Below are positions 58,002 through 64,000 of a stretch of 64,000 nt of DNA, one piece after another. The translations under genes and the position numbers were made by a program. The DNA is from Streptococcus caballi DSM 19004 (lineage in GTDB: Bacteria; Bacillota; Bacilli; Lactobacillales; Streptococcaceae). The notes below the pieces were generated by a model, which was given only the letters and a program-made list of their open reading frames with translations, did not search any database and was not told the DNA's origin. The DNA lies in contig NZ_KB904085.1 in NCBI RefSeq assembly GCF_000379985.1, forward strand, positions 71,813 through 135,812, written 5' to 3'. Numbering within the stretch: position 1 is the first letter of the stretch; each line of letters opens with the position of its first letter.

Positions 58002-59360
58002 TTAAGCAACTGCAGATTCACCATTTTCTTCGGCAAGCAATTGTTTATCGTAACGACGAATGAAGGGCCAGTAAATCAAGAAAGCTGCCAGAGCACAGAC
58101 AATTGATACTGGGATAGCTTTGATATCGGCAGTACCTAAGAAGGCACCGATACCGATTGGTGTTGGCCATGGCACTTGGGCTACGACCGCATTAATCAAA
58201 TTCAATCTCATAACAAGGTAGTAGATTGACATTGAAGCAATTGGTGCTGTCATGAATGGAATAGCAAGTGCTGGGTTGTAAATGATTGGCAAACCAAAGA
58301 TCAGTGGTTCATTGATATTAAAGATTGCTGGAACAACTGAGGCTTTACCGATGGCACTCAATTGTGCTGAGCGAGCACGGAAGGCACACCAGATACATAG
58401 ACCAAGTGTTGCACCAGAACCACCTGCGATAACAAACATGTTTGAGAATTCACCTGCAACAATGTTGCGGGCACCGTCTGCATTAAGAGCCATGTTAGAA
58501 AGGGCAATTGGATTAACAAAGGCAAAGACAATGTTGGCGCCATGAATCCCTACAATCCAAAGAGCTTGAGTTAAGAGATAGATAACGACCAGACCAATCC
58601 AAGTATTTGTCAGACCACCAACAAAGGCAAATGGAATAGCGATGACTTGGAAGATGTCTGTACCGAGAGCAATTAAGATGCCATTAAGGATAATCACAAC
58701 AAAGGCAACTACGAAACCTGGAATAAGCGCTGTAAAACCACGTGAAACACCTTCTGGTACTGATTCGGGCATTTTAATAACCCAATTGCGTTTTACACAC
58801 ATGCGATAGATCAAGACGGTTACGACAGCCATGATAATAGCGGTGAAAATACCAGTTGTACCAAAACGTGTAACGCCATTAGACATTGCCCAACCATCTG
58901 CCACAACCGAACCAGATTTAAGTTTTGTTACAGCGGTCATCACGCCACCTTTAAAGACAATTTGTGGTACTGTCATGATAAAGGCAAATAAGGCTAGCAG
59001 AGCTCCATTAAGAGGGTTTAGGTTTAGATCTTCTTCTTCAGCATAAATCTTTGTCAGCTCATAGGCCATAGAAAGGACGAAGTAGAGAGATAAGGATCCC
59101 ATTGTGGCATAGTTGGCAACCATATATAAGGCAGTAAACTTATCGAAAGAGGCTGCAAAAATATCCCCCACAATAGGCCAGAAAGAGAAGGCTTGGGGTA
59201 AGATACTAAATACCAAGAACATTGACCCCACAATTGTAAATGGTACGGCAGCCATACCAGCTGCAGTGATGGCACGCACAACCTTATATTGTGCAATTAC
59301 TCCCATTGGTCCCATGAGATATTTTTCCAGAAGACCAAAGAATCCTTTTTGTTCGTCCAT
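58002..59360 (-). CDS. celD: PTS cellobiose-type EIIC permease
   Basis: Membrane component of a lactose/cellobiose-family PTS, 452 residues with about ten helices. Recognisable EIIC stretches: VRAITAAGMAAVPFTIVGSMF, WIVGIHGANIVFAFVNP and the catalytic-loop motif NINEPLIFGLPIIYNP (about residue 350). The start at 59360 (MDEQKGFFGLLEK) follows AAAGGAG; the frame from 59381 is only leader. Last gene of the cel operon, whose order IIB-activator-IIA-unknown-IIC matches the pneumococcal cel locus as I remember it. Confidence 0.92.
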   Translation of the reverse strand: MDEQKGFFGLLEKYLMGPMGVIAQYKVVRAITAAGMAAVPFTIVGSMFLVFSILPQAFSFWPIVGDIFAASFDKFTALYMVANYATMGSLSLYFVLSMAYELTKIYAEEEDLNLNPLNGALLALFAFIMTVPQIVFKGGVMTAVTKLKSGSVVADGWAMSNGVTRFGTTGIFTAIIMAVVTVLIYRMCVKRNWVIKMPESVPEGVSRGFTALIPGFVVAFVVIILNGILIALGTDIFQVIAIPFAFVGGLTNTWIGLVVIYLLTQALWIVGIHGANIVFAFVNPIALSNMALNADGARNIVAGEFSNMFVIAGGSGATLGLCIWCAFRARSAQLSAIGKASVVPAIFNINEPLIFGLPIIYNPALAIPFMTAPIASMSIYYLVMRLNLINAVVAQVPWPTPIGIGAFLGTADIKAIPVSIVCALAAFLIYWPFIRRYDKQLLAEENGESAVA

Positions 59361-59380
59361 AACGAACTCCTTTCTCATCA

Positions 59381-59899
59381 TTAAAATGTTTTTCCAAATG
59401 TTTGTTGAAAACGGTAATAAAACCTATCAGAGTTTGATTCTACCAGACGAGCTCGCTTGAGATTGTAGGCCGCTACTAGCAATCCTAGGACAAGGACAGC
59501 AGCTACGAATCCCTTTCCGACTATATTATTGGCAAAGATAGGGAAAGCTTTGACAAACTGATCAGGGAGGACTAGCGTCAAAAGTGCTAAGCCATTAACG
59601 ACTGACTGAGCCTGAAAAGCTAACTTAGTCCATTTAAGAAGAGCAATCCTCTGTCCATAAAGTCTAAACTGCTCTGCTATTGCCATAATCGATAGAATAA
59701 GCATCACTAAAGGTAAAATCATATAAATTGATGTTTGATAAATCAAAATCAACGTCCAGTAAGTATTGGCAAAAAAGAAGAAAGCTAGGGAATATCGAAA
59801 AATGATGTAACGGCTAAACAGATTATTTTTCCAAGTGGTCTCTTTTTTGATGTCTTGATCGACCTGCTTATGATTCTGCTTTTTATTTTTTTGTCCCAT
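59381..59899 (-). CDS. Membrane protein of the cel operon, unknown function
   Basis: 172 residues with a highly charged N-terminus (MGQKNKKQNHKQVDQDIKKE) followed by four hydrophobic segments (about 30-50, 55-75, 88-110 and 122-145) and a polar tail. I recognise no domain. A gene of this kind is found in the equivalent position in pneumococcus. It could assist the IIC permease or be a membrane sensor. Confidence 0.75.
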   Translation of the reverse strand: MGQKNKKQNHKQVDQDIKKETTWKNNLFSRYIIFRYSLAFFFFANTYWTLILIYQTSIYMILPLVMLILSIMAIAEQFRLYGQRIALLKWTKLAFQAQSVVNGLALLTLVLPDQFVKAFPIFANNIVGKGFVAAVLVLGLLVAAYNLKRARLVESNSDRFYYRFQQTFGKTF

Positions 59900-59916
59900 A
59901 GTTCTAACCCTTTATA

Positions 59917-60231
59917 TTATTTAATTTTCTTGTACAATTCCAACATTTCCAGAGCTACTTCGCGGAGTGTCATGGTTGTCATCAAGTGATCCTGTGCGTG
60001 AACCATGATTATCTCAACATTAATTTCAGTCCCACTGGCGTACTCTTGTAACAAATGGGTCTGTGCATTATGTGCAAGGAGAAAACCTTCATTAGCTTCC
60101 TCTAGTTTTTGACCAGCTAAGTCATAGTCCCCCTGACGCATGGCATCAAATGCTTCGTGCACAATTGAACGGGCATTACCTGAATTAAGTATAATTTCAA
60201 AAGCGGCCATTTGCAGTTCGTCTGAATTCAT
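59917..60231 (-). CDS. celC: PTS lactose/cellobiose-family EIIA
   Basis: 104 residues, all helical. The phospho-acceptor His lies in IMVHAQDHLMTTMTLREVA (about residue 78, the AQDHLMT motif), and the N-terminal AFEIILNSGNARSIVHEAFDAM is typical of the trimeric EIIA-Lac fold. Receives phosphate from HPr and passes it to the IIB protein. The ribosome site is modest. It follows the regulator gene after 7 bases. Confidence 0.95.
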   Translation of the reverse strand: MNSDELQMAAFEIILNSGNARSIVHEAFDAMRQGDYDLAGQKLEEANEGFLLAHNAQTHLLQEYASGTEINVEIIMVHAQDHLMTTMTLREVALEMLELYKKIK

Positions 60232-60238
60232 AGTTTAC

Positions 60239-62230
60239 TTACCTTTCTTTTTTTATTTTTAAAAATAGTCTTTTAAACTCCTTATAGTCTTGGCAATTGA
60301 GCATTTCTTCTTGAATATCCTTGCGCTCAATAAGGTCAACAATCATCGAAGCAAGTTCAGGAAGTCCTTCATTATCATAGACGGACATTGACGTTAGAAA
60401 AACAAAATGGATTTTGGAAAATTCTGGTGACCAACTGACGCCATCTTTAACGATTGCAACTCCAATCCGATGATGAGTGCTAAGAGCCTTTATGGGATGC
60501 GGAACAGCTATGGTTTCGCTGAAAACAACCGAACTCAGTTGTTCACGGCGAGCAATCATAGCTTTCATATCGTCAATATAGCTAACGTCTTCATCATTTG
60601 CCATGGCGTTTAGAAGCTTATCAACCACTGACTCTTTGCTTTCCTCTGACAGAAATAAGATACTGTCTTCTGAAAAATAGTCTTCGAAGTAGTCTTCTGC
60701 AGGACTAACATCTATTGAGTTTTCCGAACTAGCACCTTTCTGAGCAAGATGTGAAATATTGTGACGAATCTTTTGCAACTCGACTTCCGTTAAAAAGACA
60801 GAAACGGTGTAAACCGGAATATTAAATATCAGGTTAGACAAATCAATAGAAGACATGATGAAGTCAATTCCCTGCAATTTTTCATCCGTAATATCATAGT
60901 AGCCAATGACATCCACTACATGAACCAGACTTCCCAGCTCATTTTGTATCCTACTTTTCAACATCTGGGCACTTCCATAACCTGTGGCGCAAATGACCAA
61001 AATATTAAACTTGTGTTCCTCTTTATAGCGCTCTCTTGCTGCCATGAAATGCAGAGCAATATAAGCATTCTCATCAACCGTCAATGAGTAGGAAGAAAAA
61101 CTTGGCATTTTCATTAGCAGTCTTTGAGCTAAAGCATACATATCTGAGTAGTCATTCAAAACATCCTCACTCAAAGGATTTTCCAAGTTAATGCGACTTT
61201 CTAAACGGATTTTCAAAGTCATTAAGTGGTCAAGTAGCCCCTCTAACAATTGAAAATCATTTTTCACATCAGCCGACTGAGTGACATCATCAAGGGCTAG
61301 CACCAGTTCTTGACGAAGCCTATTTTTATAAGCTTGATCAACGGGTACTCCCCTCTCACCACGTCCCTTTGAAATAAGGTGCAAAGTAATATAATCAATT
61401 TCATCAACTGGGAAATTGATTCCAGTGGCAAGTGTGATACGATTGAGAATTCTTGCTGCAACAGCTCTTTCAGGAACACTCTGTAAATTGATATGTTCTT
61501 CAATTTGAGAAATTTCAAATCCTTCCATCACACGACGTAGAGCTAAGGCAATATGAATAACGAGGTTTTGAATAACAAAATCCGATAATTTTAGACATCC
61601 CTCCCTGCACTCATCAATTACGATAAGTGTTAACTCCTCAAATGAAATCGTTATCTTGAGTAAATCGCTGCTAACATAGGAATGCATAACGGTCATAAAG
61701 CCGGTATCAATAAAATGATCAATGATAAAACGACGCTTATTTTGCTCAGTTCCTGTAACGAAAACACCTTTGTTAGCTTTACTTTCAATTTTCAAATGGT
61801 AAGTCTGAAATCTTTTCCTAATCTTTTTAAAGTCAGCTGATAAAGTTGAGCGACTGACAAACATTTCATCAGCCAGGTCATCAAAATAAATCTCATTTTG
61901 TTCAAACAATAGTTTATTTAAAATATAATTGTATCGATCATTTATATCTGACTGCCCTAGGTAATCAATTTGCCTACCACCGATATGATTGTCCTTGAGG
62001 AAATCGTCAAACACTTTTTCATCTGTAATGTGCAACTGATAACCATTTCCCTGCTTAGAAATGATCTCAACAGCTTTATGATGAGGTAATTTATCAGAAA
62101 TAGACTTAAAATAGTTGCGAATAGTTCTGTCTGAACAATTAAGCTCCCCTGCAAGTTCTCTACTCGTCACAAAGCGTTCTTTGTTTTGATTCAAGTATTG
62201 AATAATATGGGCTTCTTTCTTTGTTAGCAC
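60239..62230 (-). CDS. celR: PRD-containing activator with PTS domains (CelR)
   Basis: 663-residue BglG/LicR-type regulator: two N-terminal helix-turn-helix units (SRELAGELNCSDRTIRNYF, then DDLADEMFVSRSTLSADFKK), two PRD domains (about 180-400) with conserved His residues (e.g. IDYITLHLIS, YIALHFMA), an EIIB-Gat-like domain (ILVICATGYGSAQMLKS, about 410) and a C-terminal EIIA domain (AVPHPIKAL, about 585). PTS phosphorylation should control it. GTG start after AGGAGG. It should act on the site at 62679-62700. Confidence 0.93.
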   Translation of the reverse strand: MLTKKEAHIIQYLNQNKERFVTSRELAGELNCSDRTIRNYFKSISDKLPHHKAVEIISKQGNGYQLHITDEKVFDDFLKDNHIGGRQIDYLGQSDINDRYNYILNKLLFEQNEIYFDDLADEMFVSRSTLSADFKKIRKRFQTYHLKIESKANKGVFVTGTEQNKRRFIIDHFIDTGFMTVMHSYVSSDLLKITISFEELTLIVIDECREGCLKLSDFVIQNLVIHIALALRRVMEGFEISQIEEHINLQSVPERAVAARILNRITLATGINFPVDEIDYITLHLISKGRGERGVPVDQAYKNRLRQELVLALDDVTQSADVKNDFQLLEGLLDHLMTLKIRLESRINLENPLSEDVLNDYSDMYALAQRLLMKMPSFSSYSLTVDENAYIALHFMAARERYKEEHKFNILVICATGYGSAQMLKSRIQNELGSLVHVVDVIGYYDITDEKLQGIDFIMSSIDLSNLIFNIPVYTVSVFLTEVELQKIRHNISHLAQKGASSENSIDVSPAEDYFEDYFSEDSILFLSEESKESVVDKLLNAMANDEDVSYIDDMKAMIARREQLSSVVFSETIAVPHPIKALSTHHRIGVAIVKDGVSWSPEFSKIHFVFLTSMSVYDNEGLPELASMIVDLIERKDIQEEMLNCQDYKEFKRLFLKIKKER

Positions 62231-62288
62231 AGGACTCCTCCTTCTATACTAGCATCAGTCTATTATACCAGTTGTTTGAAAATGCAAA

Positions 62289-62606
62289 CTAAATATTTTC
62301 TTTAACCAAAGCCGCCATTTTTTCGATTCCCATAGGAATTGGAATGTAGGCTTGTGGCGGAATTTGGACAATTGGTTTTCCAGTTTTGGCAGCTGCATCA
62401 GCTAACTGTTTAAAGTTCATCTTAGTCTGAGGACTAACTAGATACAGATCGTACTTACCATCAATAATACGTTTTTGACCTTCCGGAACACCAACAGCGT
62501 CCATTTCAATATCTTCGCCATGTTCTTGAAGATAAGTCATTGTTTTCTTTGCGATAAGTGATGATGACATGCCACCTGCACAGATAATTAAAGCTTGTTT
62601 TGCCAT
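62289..62606 (-). CDS. celB: PTS lactose/cellobiose-family EIIB
   Basis: 105 residues with the phospho-Cys in ALIICAGGMSSSLIAKK (about residue 9) and the beta-alpha Rossmann-like pattern ending VQIPPQAYIPIPMG. Passes phosphate from EIIA to the incoming sugar. AAAGGAG upstream. First gene of the cel operon, directly after the CelR/cre-controlled promoter. Confidence 0.95.
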   Translation of the reverse strand: MAKQALIICAGGMSSSLIAKKTMTYLQEHGEDIEMDAVGVPEGQKRIIDGKYDLYLVSPQTKMNFKQLADAAAKTGKPIVQIPPQAYIPIPMGIEKMAALVKENI

Positions 62607-62641
62607 AATCGTAATCTCCTTTGTTTTTTATTTACACTCAC

Positions 62642-62670
62642 ATTATAATAAAACGCTTACATGATGTAAA
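62642..62670 (-). promoter_or_regulatory. cel operon promoter
   Basis: Minus strand TTTACA (62665-62670), 17-base spacer and TATAAT (62642-62647), 36 bases upstream of the IIB start. Confidence 0.75.
62648..62662 (-). promoter_or_regulatory. cre (CcpA site) in the cel promoter spacer
   Basis: Minus strand ATGTAAGCGTTTTAT fits WTGNAANCGNWNNCW except for one base. Located between -35 and -10, so CcpA should block polymerase when glucose is present. Confidence 0.65.
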
Positions 62671-62678
62671 CGCGGGAA

Positions 62679-62700
62679 TTTTCCGTTTTGTTGCGGAAAA
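62679..62700 (-). promoter_or_regulatory. CelR operator
   Basis: Palindromic TTTTCC-N10-GGAAAA, with ACAA in the spacer on minus. This agrees with the pneumococcal CelR site of form YTTTCC-N10-GGAAA as I recall it. It ends 8 bases upstream of the -35, the place for an activator touching polymerase. Confidence 0.65.
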
Positions 62701-62717
62701 TTATCACACGATACAGC

Positions 62718-62747
62718 AAAAAAAGTAGAGGAAAATTTTTCCGCTAC
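62718..62747 (-). terminator. Terminator upstream of the cel promoter
   Basis: GTAG and GGAAAA pair with TTTTCC and CTAC with one mismatch; on minus a run of seven T follows. It would end transcription from the small membrane protein genes to the right. Confidence 0.7.
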
Positions 62748-62864
62748 CCTGTCATTGAATGTTTAAGATAAAACGCCGCTGCTACACTAGTCTTTAAAAG
62801 AAAGAAGGTATCCATTTTCTGCAAGTCCTAGCAGTCAGCCCAATCTGAAATGTTAAACGAAAAG

Positions 62865-63152
62865 ATTACCTTGGGTGACCTGAACTTACTTAGGGCTCAA
62901 TTGATACTCAGCCATCTACAACTCTTTCAAGGCACTATCACTGATTTTTGATGAAACCACGAAACCATCCTTTGTCTTATACTTGGCTATCACATTAGCC
63001 ATAATCGTATCGTTTTGACGAATATCTGGTTTGTCAATATTACGAAAACTAATGAAATAATTATTGTATCCTTGTCTATCAACCTTATAGGGTGGTGTTC
63101 TCTTTTTCATATAATATAGAGTAACCTTGACAAACATAGTCATTGCTGCCAC
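62865..63152 (-). pseudogene. Decayed paralogue of the adjacent small membrane protein
   Basis: An open stretch of 78 codons (62916-63152, GTG start) has a hydrophobic N-terminus and NYFISFRNIDKPDIRQNDTI, then GFVVSSKISDSALKEL. It matches residues 40-80 of the next gene (YIIHFKSAIPDISKNDKI; GYVVHSAINDSRLHKL). The same frame goes on after TAG (62916) with AEYQLSPK and after TAA (62886) with VQVTQGN, parallel to QEYSLDPKQVHVHS there. Two nonsense changes therefore cut off its C-terminus. Confidence 0.75.
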
Positions 63153-63194
63153 AGCAAAATCCGCAATTCCAAATTACTTCCCATCATAATGTGA

Positions 63195-63524
63195 TTACAA
63201 GGGCATCGCTGCATAAATCCTAGAATGAACATGAACTTGCTTGGGGTCTAGGCTGTATTCTTGAGTAATGAGTTTATGCAGCCTACTATCGTTGATTGCG
63301 CTATGAACAACATAGCCATCAGATGTTTGCTCTATAATACCAACCTCTTCCATGATTTTGTCATTTTTGCTAATATCTGGAATGGCTGATTTAAAGTGTA
63401 TGATATAGACAACCTCATGCGATTCCATCTCTGACTGCCTTCCCCAAAAGAAAAACCAAATCAATAAAACAACAAGTATAATTGCAATAAAAATACCAAA
63501 TATAGTTTCCATTATGCTCAACAT
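63195..63524 (-). CDS. Small membrane-anchored protein, unknown function
   Basis: 109 residues: an N-terminal helix (METIFGIFIAIILVVLLIWF, about 5-27) followed by a soluble part of 80 residues ending QVHVHSRIYAAMPL. No domain recognised. GGAG lies 5 bases before the ATG. A cre-like site lies about 95 bases upstream, suggesting catabolite control. A broken paralogue follows directly downstream. Confidence 0.65.
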   Translation of the reverse strand: MLSIMETIFGIFIAIILVVLLIWFFFWGRQSEMESHEVVYIIHFKSAIPDISKNDKIMEEVGIIEQTSDGYVVHSAINDSRLHKLITQEYSLDPKQVHVHSRIYAAMPL

Positions 63525-63618
63525 AAAACTCTCCTCACTTTCTAAATAATGGCTACAATTCTTGATATACCAATGTTTTCTAAACGCTTCATTTTTATGC
63601 GATTATTATATATTTTCA

Positions 63619-63633
63619 AGAAAACGCTATCAT
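63619..63633 (-). promoter_or_regulatory. cre-like site upstream of the small membrane protein
   Basis: Minus strand ATGATAGCGTTTTCT fits the CcpA consensus with one mismatch. TATAAT at 63605-63610 could be the -10, putting the site over the -35. Confidence 0.5.
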
Positions 63634-63765
63634 CTTTTTGTGTTTTTTTCGATAAGATAAAAATGAGATAACGAAACATGAGGAAAGTTTGCTTCTTTAT
63701 TTGATATTTTTGAAGTCAAAGCTGTTAAATCAAGCATTCTAAAATCTGATATACTCCCCTTATAG

Positions 63766-64000
63766 TGGACAGTGAAAAAACAAAAATTTTCACTAGAAAC
63801 TATAACGGGAGTTTTACTATGTCCAAAAGAAGTCCAAAGTCCGTCTCTGAAAAACTAGAACTTGTTCTACTTCACTCGGAAGAAGGGAAATCAATTAGTT
63901 GGTTAGCTAGGAACCATGGTATTTCTAAAGAAACACTATCAAACTGGGTTCGGAAATACAAAGAAGCTGGTGTTGAAGGGCTAGAGGAAAGCCGTCACTG
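63766..64000 (+). mobile_element. IS3-family (IS150 group) element, left end, cut by the window
   Basis: TGGACAGTGAAAA at 63766-63778 looks like a terminal inverted repeat of the IS150 group. It is followed 53 bases later by an orfA-type gene. Only the left end is in the window, so completeness and target duplication cannot be judged. Confidence 0.75.
63819..64000 (+). CDS. IS3-family transposase OrfA (partial)
   Basis: Starts MSKRSPKSVSEKLELVLLHS and has the helix-turn-helix SISWLARNHGISKETLSNWV (residues 25-44) and YKEAGVEGLEE. This is the DNA-binding subunit of an IS150-group transposase; the catalytic OrfB would lie beyond the edge. CGGGAG lies 12 bases upstream. The gene runs off the window end after 60 codons. 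Confidence 0.85.
   Translation, partial: MSKRSPKSVSEKLELVLLHSEEGKSISWLARNHGISKETLSNWVRKYKEAGVEGLEESRH

Overview
The window looks like a chromosomal segment of a low-GC Streptococcus. The gene families and their order (tdk-prfA-prmC-sua5-glyA, and relQ-nadK-rlu-pta next to prs-nifS-rex-radC) are typical of the genus. Details such as the SatD/SatE pair and the CelR-type cel locus would fit the bovis/equinus or a related group, but I cannot fix the species from memory. Most genes are core housekeeping genes. Accessory material sits in a Bce-type detoxification cluster (10.2-16.5 kb), the ffh-gntR gap, and the right end (50.9-64 kb).

Layout. 0-9.5 kb, nearly all on +: rbgA, rnhB, a YdcF-like membrane protein, maa, dprA (with a probable SigX box), topA, satD-satE, trmFO. 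9.6-17.1 kb: a PASTA protein, then two micropeptides, a membrane-anchored erythromycin-esterase-like protein, a BceAB-type ABC transporter, its BceRS-type two-component system, and a signal-peptidase-like protein without the catalytic Ser/Lys. 17.1-22 kb: xerS with a dif(SL)-like site directly upstream, ffh, ylxM and a GntR regulator. Gene orientation is mainly + to the left of this point and mainly - to the right, as expected at the replication terminus.

22-50.9 kb: guaA; a heterodimeric ABC exporter; the glyA/prfA translation-linked gene string on -; tdk; a tautomerase; a MacB-like ABC pair; a lipoprotein; a PAS protein; an SDR; pta-rlu-nadK-relQ on -; a CYTH protein; a PmtA-like P1B-ATPase with two Per/Fur-type boxes; prs-nifS-DUF1831 and DUF4649; rex with its own Rex box; a glutamine amidotransferase; radC (second SigX-like box); a GT8 glycosyltransferase; an AI-2E-family permease.

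50.9-64 kb: an internally deleted IS256-family remnant, a GH1 6-phospho-beta-glucosidase, tandem duplicated phosphoglycerate-mutase-like and SGNH genes, a nonsense-broken AEC transporter, a Cof hydrolase, and the cel PTS operon (IIB, activator, IIA, unknown membrane protein, IIC). The cel promoter has a recognisable activator site and cre. Two paralogous small membrane proteins follow, one of them decayed, and an IS3-family element is cut by the window edge.

Best candidates for something new: (1) SatD, whose N-terminal half reads like a class III nucleotide-cyclase core fused to a helix-turn-helix, translationally coupled to the DUF3307 membrane protein SatE and preceded by three phased TATAAT-containing repeats; (2) the Bce cluster carrying a surface-anchored Ere-like enzyme and two micropeptides under a Bce-type operator; (3) the xerS promoter embedded in dif; (4) a family of three identically built palindromes in the terminus region.
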